Assembly (NCBI GenBank): GCA_030425205.1
Contig: JAUIAP010000006.1
Span: forward strand, 1 to 64,000
Source of the DNA: Anaerolineae bacterium
GTDB lineage: Bacteria > Chloroflexota > Anaerolineae > Promineifilales > Promineifilaceae
DNA length: 64,000 nucleotides
Direction: 5' to 3'
The position numbers were made by a program, and so were the translations under genes. The notes below the pieces were generated by a model. That model was given only the letters and a program-made list of their open reading frames with translations, did not search any database and was not told the DNA's origin. Of this stretch, positions 36,863 through 49,592 are shown piece by piece (position 1 is the first letter of the stretch; the number at the start of each line of letters is the position of its first letter).

Positions 36863-36914
36863 CAGCAACGGTTAGGTGTGGCATGTGCACCGTAAATGAC
36901 CAAGAATCATTACA

Positions 36915-36957
36915 TGGGTGTCGCCTAGCATTCGACACCCATCACGAGCTTTTTCGC
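36915..36957 (+). terminator. Hairpin followed by T-rich stretch after the epimerase gene
   Basis: TGGGTGTCG and CGACACCCA form a perfect 9-bp stem around a 9-base loop; a run of five T follows after 11 bases. It lies 53 bases after the stop and probably terminates the SDR transcript, though the distance to the T run is longer than canonical. Confidence 0.5.
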
Positions 36958-37126
36958 ACAAATCGCTCCCGCAACAAAAGCTGCATTCATTTTTCGTAAA
37001 ATTGATTGTGAAAAATGGAACATTCTAAGCAAACGGTTAGAGCAATCCCTAGTTTACAAATAGATAACAAATTTAACGTAATTCTATTTATAATAGGAAC
37101 ATCAATTATTTATTTGAGGTCTTATC

Positions 37127-37339
37127 GTGAACGAACTAGCAGTGTGGCTTCCCCCCCAATTTTCTATAGAGCAGAGTAAGCGTATTGTCGGCTCGATGGT
37201 ACGTGGTGAATTTGTTGAATATGTGGCTGACTTTTGCCGCAGCTTTCGTGATGGCGGCAACGCACTACCAAATGTGCCAGTAGAGCCATTGCGTTTATGC
37301 GGCGATGATGAGCATGTTTGGATTGGTCTTGTTCCATAA
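37127..37339 (+). CDS. Possible small protein, 70 residues, unknown
   Basis: A GTG-initiated frame of 70 residues with a plausible ribosome binding site (GAGG, 8 bases upstream) and a near-perfect -10 hexamer TATAAT at 37090-37095. The protein (VWLPPQFSIEQSKRIVGSM, then VEYVADFCRSF and DEHVWIGLVP) has a natural composition with no signal peptide or membrane helix. I recognise no family. It sits alone in the 646-base gap before IcmF; the rest of that gap carries two further -10-like words (TATAAT at 37434 and 37451) close to the IcmF start. Confidence 0.45.
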   Translation: MNELAVWLPPQFSIEQSKRIVGSMVRGEFVEYVADFCRSFRDGGNALPNVPVEPLRLCGDDEHVWIGLVP

Positions 37340-37508
37340 CGCATCGTTAGCTTAACCTGCGCATTCATCCCCCTGTTTGCGTAAATTTCGATAAACACCC
37401 CTTTATCCCCCTTCGCGCCTATAAAAATATCTCGTATAATCCCGATTAGCTTATAATCTGGCGTTTTCGCGCGCCAACCGTCAATATCCCACACAGGAAT
37501 CGTTACAA

Positions 37509-40500
37509 ATGGAAAAACCGTACAACCCTAAGAACAATATCCGCATTGTCACTGCTGCCAGCCTTTTTGACGGTCATGATGCCGCAATTAACGTTATGCG
37601 CCGCATTTTGCAAAGCAGCGGAGCCGAAGTGATCCATTTAGGGCATGATCGCTCTGTCCAGCAAATCGTCAATACCGCAATTCAAGAAGATGCACAGGCG
37701 ATTGCAATCACATCGTATCAAGGTGGACATAACGAGTTTTTCAAGTATGCCTATGACCTGTTGCGCGAAAATGGTGCACCACAAATCAAGCTTTTTGGCG
37801 GTGGCGGGGGAACGATTTTGCCAGAAGAGCTGGATGAGCTCCATTCCTACGGAATTGATCGGCTTTACTCCCCTGATGATGGACGTTCGATGGGATTACA
37901 AGGGATGATCAACGATCTTCTCGAACAAGCTGATTTTCGTGCGGGTGAACTTGGCGATGATACTGACATGTGGATCAGTCGTGCGGTCGGAAGCAATGTT
38001 GAACCTAGCAAAGGCGCAACGGCCGTCCGTTCAAAAACGATCGACGCACTCGCACTTGGCAAAGTTATCTCGGCCATCGAAAACGGCGATATCACAAAAC
38101 TACCCACAACACTTCCCACTACACGAAATACGCCAGTTCTTGGCATTACAGGCACAGGGGGTGCGGGGAAATCCTCCTTGGTCGATGAGCTTGTGCGCCG
38201 CTTTCTGCTCGATTTTAAGGACAAGCACATCGCCATCGTTAGTGTTGATCCGACTAAACGACGCACGGGGGGCGCCCTACTCGGTGATCGAATCCGCATG
38301 AATAGTGTGTACAACGAGCGCGTTTACATGCGATCAGTTGCAACACGCCAGAGCAATCTCGCGGTCAGCCAAAGTTTGCCAACCGTGATCGAACTGCTTA
38401 AAGCGGCTCCGCTTGACCTAATTATTCTTGAAACATCGGGGATTGGGCAATCTGATACCGCCATCGTCGATCTCTCTGATGTGTCACTCTACGTGATGAC
38501 TCCTGAGTTTGGGGCGGCGTCACAACTTGAGAAGATCGATATGCTCGACTTTGCGGATGTCGTGGCGATCAACAAGTTTGACAAACGTGGCGCACAGGAT
38601 GCATTGCGCGATGTCAAGAAGCAGATTCGACGTAATCGCGGGCTTTGGGATGCCGATGATGATGACATCAAGGCATTTGGGACGATTGCCAGCCAGTTTA
38701 ACGATCCGGGTACAAATCAGCTATATCGTGCGGTGATGGACGCGATTACCGAAATGACAAATGTGGACTTGCGGCCTGATTTGGATTTGGTGAGCGGAGA
38801 ATCCGAAAAAATTCACATTATTCCGCCGCGACGGGTACGTTATCTTTCGGAAATTGCGGAGACGATTCGCGCCTATGATGAACGTGTGATGGCACAGGCG
38901 AAGATCGCCAATGAGCGACAGAGCTTATTGCAAGTAGCGAGCCTGGTTGAAGACAATGAAGCATTAATTTTGTTGGCAAATAGCAAACAGGAAGAACTCG
39001 ACAAGGCGAGTCTTGACGTGTTGCGGAGCTGGGACGAGTTACAACAACGCTATCGAGAGGAGACATTTACCTACCAAGTGCGCGGGCGCGATATCAAGGT
39101 TGAGACACACACAACATCGCTCTCTGGCAACAAAATTCCACGCATTGGCGTGCCAAGATATAACGCGGATGGAGATAAGCTGCGCTGGGCGATGCAGGAG
39201 AACTATCCAGGATATTTTCCATTTACGGCTGGCGTGTTTCCGTTCAAGAGATCGGCCGAAGATCCCACCCGCATGTTTGCAGGGGAAGGCAGTCCTGAAC
39301 GCACCAATCATCGCTTTCACTACGTCTCACTTGGCATGCCCGCTAAACGACTGTCGACCGCATTCGACTCGGTTACGCTTTACGGCAATGATCCTGCACC
39401 ACGCCCTGACATCTACGGCAAGGTGGGCAACTCTGGCGTCAGTGTGCCAACGTTAGATGATGCGAAAAAGCTCTACAGCGGCTTCAATCTATGCGACCGC
39501 ACCACGAGCGTCAGCATGACTATCAACGGCCCAGCGGCGACTATTCTCGCCTTTTTCCTCAATGCAGCAATTGACCAACAGTGCGAACTTTACATCCGCG
39601 CAAATGGGCTTGAAGCACAGGTTGAAAAAGTACTGCGTGAAAAATATGACAACAATGGCACGGAACGACCACGCTATCATGGTGAGTTGCCAGAGGGTAA
39701 TGATGGACTAGGACTCTTGTTATTGGGTGTGACAGGGGATGAGGTACTTTCGGCCGATGTGTACGCACAAATTAAGGCAGAGACACTCTCTAAAGTGCGC
39801 GGTACAGTGCAAGCCGACATCTTAAAGGAAGACCAAGCACAGAATACGTGTATCTTTTCGACTGAGTTTTCGCTGCGGCTGATGGGAGACGTACAGCAAT
39901 ACTTTATCGACCAAAATGTGCGGAACTTCTACTCTGTCTCGATCTCAGGCTACCATATGGCGGAAGCAGGGGCGAATCCAATTTCACAACTCGCGTTCAC
40001 ACTGGCAAATGGGTTCACATTTCTTGAATACTACGCCTCGCGCGGTATGGATATTGATAAATTTGCGCCTAATTTCTCGTTCTTCTTCTCGAATGGCTTA
40101 GATGCAGAGTATGCAGTGATCGGCCGAGTTGCGCGGCGCATTTGGGCGAAGGCGTTGAAGCTCAAATATGGCGCGAGCGAACGCGCTCAAAAACTCAAAT
40201 ACCACATTCAAACATCGGGCCGCTCGCTACACGCGCAGGAGATTGGCTTTAATGACATTCGCACCACGCTACAAGCCCTCTACGCCATTTACGACAACAC
40301 AAACTCGCTGCATACCAACGCCTATGATGAGGCAATCACCACGCCGACGGAGGAATCAGTGCGCCGCGCGATGGCGATTCAGCTGATTATCAACCGTGAA
40401 CTCGGGTTGGCAAAGAACGAGAATCCGATGCAAGGCGCATTCATTATTGAAGAGCTGACCGATTTAGTCGAAGAGGCGGTTCTCGCTGAGTTTGACCGCT

Positions 40501-40898
40501 TGACAGAGCGTGGTGGTGTGCTGGGCGCAATGGAAACGATGTATCAGCGCAGTAAAATTCAGGAAGAGTCACTCTATTACGAGCGTTTGAAACATAGCGG
40601 CGACATGCCAATTATTGGTGTCAACACATTTCTTTCTGATGACGGTTCGCCCACAGTCACGCCGAACGAGGTGATTCGGGCAACTGAGACGGAAAAGCAG
40701 CGACAAATCGACACGTTGCAGCGGTTCCAAACAGTGAATGAGGCAGCAACGCAGAGTCAGTTGGAAAATTTGCAAACGCTGGCTGTGCAGAATGAAAACG
40801 TGTTTACTGGATTGATGGAAGCGGTCAAGGTGAGCTCGTTGGGACAGATTACGAATGCACTTTTTGAGGTTGGGGGTCAATACCGGCGCAATATGTAA
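37509..40898 (+). CDS. icmF: Fused isobutyryl-CoA mutase IcmF
   Basis: A 1129-residue B12 enzyme that interconverts isobutyryl-CoA and n-butyryl-CoA (and possibly pivalyl/isovaleryl-CoA) by carbon-skeleton rearrangement. Order: B12-binding domain with the DxHxxA motif DGHDAAIN at 21-28, a G-protein chaperone of the MeaI type with Walker [11 protein letters not shown] at about 213-222 and INKFDKRG, then the mutase barrel with [27 protein letters not shown] and [14 protein letters not shown]. This is the classical IcmF order and length. AGGAATCG lies 9 bases before the ATG. Both this enzyme and the CarH-like regulator need adenosylcobalamin. Followed by recD2 after about 57 bases. Confidence 0.93.
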   Translation: MEKPYNPKNNIRIVTAASLFDGHDAAINVMRRILQSSGAEVIHLGHDRSVQQIVNTAIQEDAQAIAITSYQGGHNEFFKYAYDLLRENGAPQIKLFGGGGGTILPEELDELHSYGIDRLYSPDDGRSMGLQGMINDLLEQADFRAGELGDDTDMWISRAVGSNVEPSKGATAVRSKTIDALALGKVISAIENGDITKLPTTLPTTRNTPVLGITGTGGAGKSSLVDELVRRFLLDFKDKHIAIVSVDPTKRRTGGALLGDRIRMNSVYNERVYMRSVATRQSNLAVSQSLPTVIELLKAAPLDLIILETSGIGQSDTAIVDLSDVSLYVMTPEFGAASQLEKIDMLDFADVVAINKFDKRGAQDALRDVKKQIRRNRGLWDADDDDIKAFGTIASQFNDPGTNQLYRAVMDAITEMTNVDLRPDLDLVSGESEKIHIIPPRRVRYLSEIAETIRAYDERVMAQAKIANERQSLLQVASLVEDNEALILLANSKQEELDKASLDVLRSWDELQQRYREETFTYQVRGRDIKVETHTTSLSGNKIPRIGVPRYNADGDKLRWAMQENYPGYFPFTAGVFPFKRSAEDPTRMFAGEGSPERTNHRFHYVSLGMPAKRLSTAFDSVTLYGNDPAPRPDIYGKVGNSGVSVPTLDDAKKLYSGFNLCDRTTSVSMTINGPAATILAFFLNAAIDQQCELYIRANGLEAQVEKVLREKYDNNGTERPRYHGELPEGNDGLGLLLLGVTGDEVLSADVYAQIKAETLSKVRGTVQADILKEDQAQNTCIFSTEFSLRLMGDVQQYFIDQNVRNFYSVSISGYHMAEAGANPISQLAFTLANGFTFLEYYASRGMDIDKFAPNFSFFFSNGLDAEYAVIGRVARRIWAKALKLKYGASERAQKLKYHIQTSGRSLHAQEIGFNDIRTTLQALYAIYDNTNSLHTNAYDEAITTPTEESVRRAMAIQLIINRELGLAKNENPMQGAFIIEELTDLVEEAVLAEFDRLTERGGVLGAMETMYQRSKIQEESLYYERLKHSGDMPIIGVNTFLSDDGSPTVTPNEVIRATETEKQRQIDTLQRFQTVNEAATQSQLENLQTLAVQNENVFTGLMEAVKVSSLGQITNALFEVGGQYRRNM

Positions 40899-40955
40899 TG
40901 GTGTCAACCAGCTTATGGCAACAGTTGGCAACTTGATTGTAGTACAATTGTGCCA

Positions 40956-43202
40956 ATGGCGATTGAAGACAGCAAGTTAAGCGGCTCCGTTGAGCGCATC
41001 ACTTATTACAACACAGAAAATGGCTATTCGGTAATTCGGTTGAAGCCCGATTCGCGCAAGATGCTGCCATACTCACACAGTGTCCAACGCGATCAGTTGG
41101 CGACTGTCGTGGGAAATTTGCCAGAATTACAGCCCGGTGAGTGGGTTGAGATGGATGGGAAGTGGTCGCGGCATACGAAGCACGGTTGGCAATTTTCGGC
41201 CGAAACCTGTAACCAATCGCGCCCCGCATCTGTGCAAGGCATCAAACGTTATCTTGGGAGTGGACTGGTGCGCGGCGTTGGACCCAAAATGGCGGAGCGC
41301 ATCGTCGATCTGTTTGGCGAGGATACGCTCGACATCATTGACAACGATCCCGATCAGCTATTGCGCGTCTTGGGCATGGGGAAAAAGCGCGTTAAGGGAA
41401 TTAAAAAGGCATGGAATGAGCAGCGGGCGATTCAGGAGGTGATGTTGTTCTTGCAGACGCACGGGGTTTCGACTGCGCTCGCCATCAAAATTTATAAAGA
41501 GTATGGGGATGGGTCGCTGGAGATCGTGCAGAATACGCCCTACAAAATGGTCAACGATATACGTGGGATTGGGTTTAAGACGGCCGACAAAATTGCGCGT
41601 CAGTTGGGTCTTGCACACGATGATCCGGGACGGATTGAGGCGGGGATCGCGTATACGCTCAATCGGATGGCGGGTGAAGGGCATGTTTATGTGCCGCAGG
41701 AGGAGTTAGAGCCAGTTTCGGCCGAAATTCTCACCGTCCCTTTGGAAAGCGTCAAAGCGGTTATTGATCAACTCGAAAATAGCGAGATGATCAAGCGTGA
41801 GACAATTACTTACGAAGAGACCACCGTCAACAGTCAGCAGTTGACAGTAAGAGAAGAAGAGGCTGTCTATCTGACCGGGATGTATTACTCTGAGATTGGG
41901 GTGACACAGCGGGTGACTAAGTTGGTCGAGCATCGGTTTAGCCGTGTGCGTTCAGGGCTAACGCAGGGCGGCGTTGCGCGGATGTTGCAGGAGATAACGG
42001 GGCAGTCTGGCATGCAGCTGGCGGAGAAACAGATGGAGGCAGTGCTGGCGGCCTTGAAGAATAAAGTGGCGATTGTGACCGGCGGGCCAGGCACAGGAAA
42101 AACCACATCGCTGCGCACGCTATTAGACATGCTTGACCGTTTCGGCCGATCTTATCGACTCGCCTCCCCCACCGGCCGCGCCGCCAAACGGCTGACCGAA
42201 GCGACCGGACGGCAAGGACAGACGATTCACCGCTTGCTTGACTTTCAACCCGGAACGGGCTTTGGTAAAAACGAATACAATCCAATCGACGCCGATATGG
42301 TGATTGTCGATGAAGCGTCGATGCTCGACTTGGTGCTGGCAAATAATTTGCTCAAAGCGATTGGCAAAGATTCGCATCTGTTGCTGGTTGGGGATGTCGA
42401 TCAACTTCCATCCGTCGGACCGGGCGATGTGCTGCGTGATTTGATCGCATCAGGTGTTCCAGCGGTCGTTACGTTGGAGGTGGTGTTTCGACAATCGGCC
42501 GAATCGCTGATTATTCAAAATGCCCACCGCATTAATCATGGTGAGATGCCGATCACGTCCCAATCGGCAAGAGATTTCTTTATCTTCGTCAAAGATGATC
42601 CGATGCAGGCGGCCGATCTGCTTGTCGATGTCATCAAAACACGCATTCCACAAAAGTTTGGGCTAAATCCATTTGACGATGTGCAGGTGTTGGCACCCAT
42701 GTACAACGGTCACATGGGCGTGACCAATCTCAACGCCAAAATTCAAGCCGCGCTCAATCCACCACAGCGCAAGCCAGAGCGGCGGCAGGGCGGGCGTGTT
42801 TTTCGCGTGGGTGACAAGGTGATGCAGGTGGTCAACAACTACGATAAGGGGGTGTTTAATGGCGATATCGGCCGAATTGTCGCCCTAGATTCAGTGCAGC
42901 AGACGCTCACCCTCAATGTCGATGGCATGCCTGTCCTCTACGAATTTCTAGAGCTAGATGAACTCGTTCACGCCTATGCCATTTCGGTACATAAGTCGCA
43001 AGGCAGCGAATATCCCTGTGTTATCATCCCAATGACGACGCAACACTACCTGATGCTACAACGCAATCTGCTTTATACCGCTGTCACTCGCGCCAAGAAA
43101 ATCTGCATTCTGATCGGCACGCGCAAAGCGATCCGCATTGCTATCCAGAATCAAAAAACCCGCGACCGCCACACCGCGCTCGACTGGCGATTGACCAACT
43201 AA
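40956..43202 (+). CDS. recD2: RecD-like DNA helicase RecD2
   Basis: A 5'-to-3' superfamily 1B helicase, here about 748 residues, not part of RecBCD as no recB or recC is nearby. The N-terminal OB-like part (SGSVERITYYNTENGYSVIRL) and helix-hairpin-helix region (GVGPKMAERIVDLFG, IRGIGFKTADKIA) precede the helicase core: Walker A GGPGTGKTTSLRTLL, DEASMLD, LVGDVDQLPSVGPGDVL and the C-terminal HAYAISVHKSQGSEYP. A short segment at about residues 288-302 (VNSQQLTV) is encoded by a simple-word inverted repeat at 41826-41850 and looks like an in-frame insertion. GTG at 40950 is an alternative start. It probably acts in replication-fork or recombination repair. Confidence 0.92.
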   Translation: MAIEDSKLSGSVERITYYNTENGYSVIRLKPDSRKMLPYSHSVQRDQLATVVGNLPELQPGEWVEMDGKWSRHTKHGWQFSAETCNQSRPASVQGIKRYLGSGLVRGVGPKMAERIVDLFGEDTLDIIDNDPDQLLRVLGMGKKRVKGIKKAWNEQRAIQEVMLFLQTHGVSTALAIKIYKEYGDGSLEIVQNTPYKMVNDIRGIGFKTADKIARQLGLAHDDPGRIEAGIAYTLNRMAGEGHVYVPQEELEPVSAEILTVPLESVKAVIDQLENSEMIKRETITYEETTVNSQQLTVREEEAVYLTGMYYSEIGVTQRVTKLVEHRFSRVRSGLTQGGVARMLQEITGQSGMQLAEKQMEAVLAALKNKVAIVTGGPGTGKTTSLRTLLDMLDRFGRSYRLASPTGRAAKRLTEATGRQGQTIHRLLDFQPGTGFGKNEYNPIDADMVIVDEASMLDLVLANNLLKAIGKDSHLLLVGDVDQLPSVGPGDVLRDLIASGVPAVVTLEVVFRQSAESLIIQNAHRINHGEMPITSQSARDFFIFVKDDPMQAADLLVDVIKTRIPQKFGLNPFDDVQVLAPMYNGHMGVTNLNAKIQAALNPPQRKPERRQGGRVFRVGDKVMQVVNNYDKGVFNGDIGRIVALDSVQQTLTLNVDGMPVLYEFLELDELVHAYAISVHKSQGSEYPCVIIPMTTQHYLMLQRNLLYTAVTRAKKICILIGTRKAIRIAIQNQKTRDRHTALDWRLTN

Positions 43203-43211
43203 ATATCACTT

Positions 43212-43820
43212 ATGAGTCATGCTATCAAATCCCACACAGAATACATTGGTGAATCGTTCAAAGAGGTCACGCTTGATGCGGAGCAAGTTGTCGATACGCA
43301 TTTTTCGGAGTGTCTCTTTATCGGGTGTTCGCTGCGCGAGATAAACTTTTCGGAATGTCGGTTCAATGATTGCATGTTTGAACAATGTGATTTGAGTCTT
43401 ATTAGTGTGCGACGCTGCGAATTTCGCCAAACGGACTTCCGCAAAACGCGCATTTCTGGCGTTGATTGGACGGCCGCCATCTGGTCACAACTTGCCTTTC
43501 ATTCGCCCTTGAGTTTCCATGATTGCGACATTAGCTATTCAACATTTATCGGTTTAAAGTTGCCGGGAATCGAGTTAGTTAACTGTGTTGCGAAAGATGT
43601 GGAATTTTCTGAAGCTGATTTAACGGGGGCTGACTTTCAAGGCACTGTACTAACCCAAAGTCATTTTAGGAACGCCGACCTAACGCGTGCCAATTTTACC
43701 AATGCACGTGAATACCAGATTGATCTGTTGAAAACTAAAGTGAGCAAGGCCAAATTCTCGCTGCCTGAAGCGTATACGCTTTTGCATAGCATGAGCGATA
43801 TCATTCTCGTCGAAATGTAG
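43212..43820 (+). CDS. Pentapeptide-repeat protein (Qnr-like)
   Basis: A 202-residue right-handed beta-helix protein made of A(D/N)LxF-type pentapeptides: SECLFIGCSLREINFSECRF in the first half and ADLTGADFQGTVLTQ and ADLTRANFTNA in the second. A non-repeat stretch near the middle (IWSQLAFHSP) resembles a loop or break. The C-terminal KAKFSLPEAYTLLHSM matches the dimerisation tail of Qnr/AlbG-type proteins, DNA mimics that protect gyrase. Length is close to that group (about 215). It begins 9 bases after recD2, so both may be one operon connected with DNA topology or repair; gyrase protection is inferred only. Confidence 0.85.
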   Translation: MSHAIKSHTEYIGESFKEVTLDAEQVVDTHFSECLFIGCSLREINFSECRFNDCMFEQCDLSLISVRRCEFRQTDFRKTRISGVDWTAAIWSQLAFHSPLSFHDCDISYSTFIGLKLPGIELVNCVAKDVEFSEADLTGADFQGTVLTQSHFRNADLTRANFTNAREYQIDLLKTKVSKAKFSLPEAYTLLHSMSDIILVEM

Positions 43821-43833
43821 GCTGCGTCCAATT

Positions 43834-44913
43834 CTACATCGAATGGGTTGCGGTAGAGATTTGTTCTTCGGGAAATCCAATACCCAACGCCGTCCCCAGT
43901 GTAATGACAACGCCATTAAGGTCAGCGTGCGCGGCAGCGGCGGCTGTTCCATCATGACACAACGTGATCGGGACATCTATCGCAAGGCGTTCACGCAGCT
44001 GGTCGCGCATGAAGGTCGGGAGATGTTCGGTCAATTGCTGAAGTGAGCCATAACAGCCATTGTCGCTGGCGACTGGCTGACCGTTCTCTAAATAAGCAGC
44101 CAGCGCAATTCCAATTGCCGCAACAGGATGCCAACTTTCACGAATAATATTCAACATCCATTCCCAACGCGCTTGTGGTTGCAGTCGATTTGCACCCCTT
44201 TCATAACACTCAGCGCGTACAGGGGGAAGGTGCTGCATTGCGTTTATACCGTGCTCACCAAGTTCAACGACGGCGCGTTTGACATTTGTCTGTCCGAAGT
44301 CAAACAGCAGTGCAGAATCGGCCGATTCCCCCCGCAAGGTATCACCCTCCCGCACCAAATACGCCAAGCCAACCAGCCCAATATCCCCTCCGTATGGTGA
44401 AGCCTGTAGATTCATGCGCGGAAAACCATGCGCGGCAAGGACATTTGTTGCAGCGACGAGGGCTTTTCGGCCGAACTTTCCCGCCATCAGCCCACCGCCA
44501 AACATGACGTTGCGAACATGCGCCCAATATACCCAATGTGCCTCTGTCCAATCGGGTCGCGCCGCTCGATTTTCCGCGTCGCCACGCTTTAGCATGAGCA
44601 GCAGATAGCCGAGCTGAATGCCATAATCTTGAGCGATTTCGCTCGCTTGCCAGCCAACGACGGGATCAGAAAATGCGCTTTCGAGATCGCGTATGAGGGT
44701 CAACGAATTGGGATTGAGATTCAAGTTTGAGGCTTGAGCGCGAATTTTTTGCTGGAGAGATTCGGCCGATAATCCCGGATAGCCGCGCATGCCGATAATG
44801 CCATCGGGTGGGTTCAATCCGCTCAACGCGACAATTTTTGCCCGATTGAGCGACCGTGCGGACGGATCATACTGTAAGAACGGATTAGGCAACGCGGCCC
44901 TCGGCAACCTCAA
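43834..44913 (-). CDS. ROK-like sugar kinase fold with lobes in swapped order
   Basis: A 359-residue protein of the actin/hexokinase (ASKHA) superfamily. Residues 200-347 look like a ROK N-lobe: LLFDFGQTNVK (phosphate 1), VAAIGIALAAYLENGQPV, CHDGTAAAAAH with the catalytic-type Asp at about 321, and VITLGTALGIGF. But the ROK C-lobe that should follow is absent; the protein ends 12 residues later. A C-lobe-like stretch is found before it instead (about 130-187: VRNVMFGGGLMAG, then ASPYGGDIGLVGLAYLV). This is what a circular permutation would look like. No zinc-binding CxCGxxGC motif is seen. It overlaps the upstream nucleotidyltransferase gene by 29 bases. Substrate unknown. Confidence 0.72.
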   Translation of the reverse strand: MRLPRAALPNPFLQYDPSARSLNRAKIVALSGLNPPDGIIGMRGYPGLSAESLQQKIRAQASNLNLNPNSLTLIRDLESAFSDPVVGWQASEIAQDYGIQLGYLLLMLKRGDAENRAARPDWTEAHWVYWAHVRNVMFGGGLMAGKFGRKALVAATNVLAAHGFPRMNLQASPYGGDIGLVGLAYLVREGDTLRGESADSALLFDFGQTNVKRAVVELGEHGINAMQHLPPVRAECYERGANRLQPQARWEWMLNIIRESWHPVAAIGIALAAYLENGQPVASDNGCYGSLQQLTEHLPTFMRDQLRERLAIDVPITLCHDGTAAAAAHADLNGVVITLGTALGIGFPEEQISTATHSM

Positions 44914-45670
44914 TCAGCGCAGCACGAAAGAGCTGATCCAGTGGTGCAATATCGTTGCGCGCCATCCTATCCTGAAAACGCTGATCCTCTAACCGCTCGA
45001 TTTCACTATCCAAAAAGTTGCTAATCGAATCGATCCGCTTGCCACGTTTGAGTTCGTTACCTGCCCGCTTCTCTACCAACAACGCAGCAATGTCGGCTCG
45101 CATCTGCTGATCGCTGACAACGGCATCGACCAGTTTTTGAAATTCCATTGGCACAACACCCATGTCGCGCTCCAGCCAGTTAATGGCGAGAATCGGCCGA
45201 AGTGTATAAAAATATTTCTTTAACCACACTTCCTCTCCACGCAGATATTCCCGGTAGTTACCGCGTGCCATGTGCAGATAATGATACATACTGGCTTTTG
45301 GCGAATAATAGGTCGTTGCCAAGTTGTGCATTTTTGCCGCCGTCGTGCCATACGTCATGTAGACAATTGGTGAGCCGAGCCACTCCAGCAGCGGGGGATT
45401 CGATTTGTAAAACAGTTGCAACGCCTTGCGAATATCCCAGCCGCTGATGTCAAGTTCATCGTTAATTGGTCGCTCGATCACATCGCGCTTCTGTTCCAAG
45501 TTAACCGCCAAATACCAATCTCGCGGGTGGGCATAGATGAAACGCACATCGTAGTCAGAATCGGCCGATGGGAACCCCCATGCTCGACTACCCGACTCAC
45601 AAGCATACAAAATACGCACATCCTCGTCGCGTTCGATCTCTCGCAATCGTTCAATAATTATTTCACGCAT
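44885..45670 (-). CDS. Nucleotidyltransferase (DNA polymerase beta superfamily, COG3541/YcgL type)
   Basis: About 261 residues. The nucleotidyltransferase signature is complete: ACESGSRAWGF followed by SADSDYDVRFIY, giving GS and the two metal-binding Asp. The third acidic residue lies further on in DELDISGWDIRKAL. The rest (FYKSNPPLLEWLGSPIVY, ARGNYREYL, KKYFYTLRPILAINWLE) matches the COG3541 group of uncharacterised nucleotidyltransferases. The ATG at 45670 was preferred over a TTG start at 45700. It lies 42 bases after ligA and overlaps the ROK-like gene by 29 bases, so the products may act together. The target of nucleotide transfer is unknown. Confidence 0.88.
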   Translation of the reverse strand: MREIIIERLREIERDEDVRILYACESGSRAWGFPSADSDYDVRFIYAHPRDWYLAVNLEQKRDVIERPINDELDISGWDIRKALQLFYKSNPPLLEWLGSPIVYMTYGTTAAKMHNLATTYYSPKASMYHYLHMARGNYREYLRGEEVWLKKYFYTLRPILAINWLERDMGVVPMEFQKLVDAVVSDQQMRADIAALLVEKRAGNELKRGKRIDSISNFLDSEIERLEDQRFQDRMARNDIAPLDQLFRAALIEVAEGRVA

Positions 45671-45711
45671 CACGTTGTCTGTATGATTTACTTTTTGCAA
45701 TGGCCCAACGC

Positions 45712-48251
<2,540 letters not shown>

Positions 48252-48419
48252 GTTGTTCCTGAAACTCGCCCTTCCCTGCGAGAAAAGGTTAAGGACGAGC
48301 GTTGTTCTTACATTTATGCCATAAATTCCATCCAGATTAGATGGGTAATGGGTTGTGAATCGGGTAGGATTATACGACAATGAAATTGGCAGTTAAAACC
48401 CTTAGATAAGGAGTATTAG

Positions 48420-49511
48420 ATGAATCCTCTAGTTGAACTGCATCAACATGGACAGAGCTTTTGGTATGACAACATGCGTCGTCAATTTCTATTTGATGGA
48501 ACGCTTTATAATTTAATCACGAATGATGGCTTACGCGGTGTGACCTCCAATCCATCTATCTTTGAGAAGGCGATTGGGGATAGCGACGACTATGATGGTC
48601 ATATTGCCCAACTTGTTGCCGATGGCAAGAGCACTGACGAGGTTTACGAGGCATTGGTCATTCGGGATATTCAGATTGCGTGCGATATGTTCGCCAACTT
48701 GTATGAAGAGTCTGACGGTGGCGATGGATATGTTAGCCTTGAGGTATCACCCCATTTGGCTCGTGATACAGACGGCACGTTGCAGGATGCACGGCGACTG
48801 TTTGCGGCGGTAGATCGGCCGAATCTCATGATTAAAATCCCAGCAACGTCTGCCGGCATCCCAGCCATCGAGCAGGCGATCAGCGATGGGATTAACGTCA
48901 ATGTCACATTGATGTTCAACATGGATCATTACGAAGCGGTCGCACAAGCCTATGTTGCGGGCTTGAAAACACGCCATGCAAATGGGGAAGATATTTCACA
49001 CGTCGCATCGGTTGCCTCGTTTTTCATAAGCCGAGTTGATTCTAAGATCGACAAAATGCTCGATGATGCAGGCAATCAATCGCTCAAGGGCAAGATCGCA
49101 ATTGCCAATGGTAAGGTAGTCTACCAACGCTATCAAGAGATTTTTGAGGGCGAAGATTTTGCAGAACTGGCTGCTGCCGGTGCCGCGCCACAGCGTGTTC
49201 TCTGGGCATCAACTAGCACAAAAGACCCCTCCTATCCCGACACACTCTACATAGACGAATTGATCGGTTCTGAAACGGTCAATACAATGCCGCCGAACAC
49301 CATCGATGCATTTCGCGATCATGGCACCGTCGCAGTCACCTTGACACAAGAGATTGCTGAGGCGCACGCACAGATCGAGCAGCTAGAAGAAGTTGGCATC
49401 TCGCTAAAAGAGGCGACCGAAGCGTTGCAGGATGAAGGCGTTGATAAGTTTGCCGCGTCGTTTGACGAGTTGATGAAGACGCTAGAGAAGAAAATCAGCA
49501 GCTACAAATAG
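48420..49511 (+). CDS. tal: Transaldolase
   Basis: Transfers a dihydroxyacetone unit between sugar phosphates in the pentose phosphate pathway. The 363 residues are of the longer transaldolase type. GVTSNPSIFEKAI is the N-terminal signature, YVSLEVSPHLARDT follows, and the Schiff-base Lys is K139 in LMIKIPATSAGI. GINVNVTLMFNMDHYEAVAQAY and the late DPSYPDTLYIDELIGSETVNTMP are also diagnostic. AAGGAG lies 8 bases before the ATG. Divergent from rpiB across about 168 bases; rpe follows on the same strand after a repeat-containing gap of 81 bases. Confidence 0.95.
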   Translation: MNPLVELHQHGQSFWYDNMRRQFLFDGTLYNLITNDGLRGVTSNPSIFEKAIGDSDDYDGHIAQLVADGKSTDEVYEALVIRDIQIACDMFANLYEESDGGDGYVSLEVSPHLARDTDGTLQDARRLFAAVDRPNLMIKIPATSAGIPAIEQAISDGINVNVTLMFNMDHYEAVAQAYVAGLKTRHANGEDISHVASVASFFISRVDSKIDKMLDDAGNQSLKGKIAIANGKVVYQRYQEIFEGEDFAELAAAGAAPQRVLWASTSTKDPSYPDTLYIDELIGSETVNTMPPNTIDAFRDHGTVAVTLTQEIAEAHAQIEQLEEVGISLKEATEALQDEGVDKFAASFDELMKTLEKKISSYK

Positions 49512-49592
49512 TCAGTGATCAGCAACAGAAGGCAGTGGGCAGTGTGATGACTGTTTACTGCTGACTGCTTGCTGCAACGCGGCTCTCACCCT
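49512..49592. repeat. Simple-word repeat between tal and rpe
   Basis: The gap consists of permuted words of the type CAGTGATCAGCAACAG, GGCAGTGGGCAGTG and CTGTTTACTGCTGACTG, forming a loose inverted repeat. Similar stretches lie before other starts in this window and inside recD2. No promoter or ribosome binding site for rpe is clear within it. Confidence 0.6.

Noticed and set aside
37102-37494. 130-codon frame on the minus strand upstream of IcmF
   Set aside because: It is antisense to the better-supported 70-residue frame and to the IcmF leader, with low-quality composition.
37509-40898. Methylmalonyl-CoA mutase instead of IcmF
   Set aside because: The order B12 domain - G-protein - mutase in one chain is specific to IcmF; methylmalonyl-CoA mutase has the B12 domain at the C-terminus and a separate chaperone.
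41826-41850. Terminator or regulatory hairpin in recD2
   Set aside because: It lies in the middle of an intact coding frame and has no T tract; better explained as a repeat-derived insertion.
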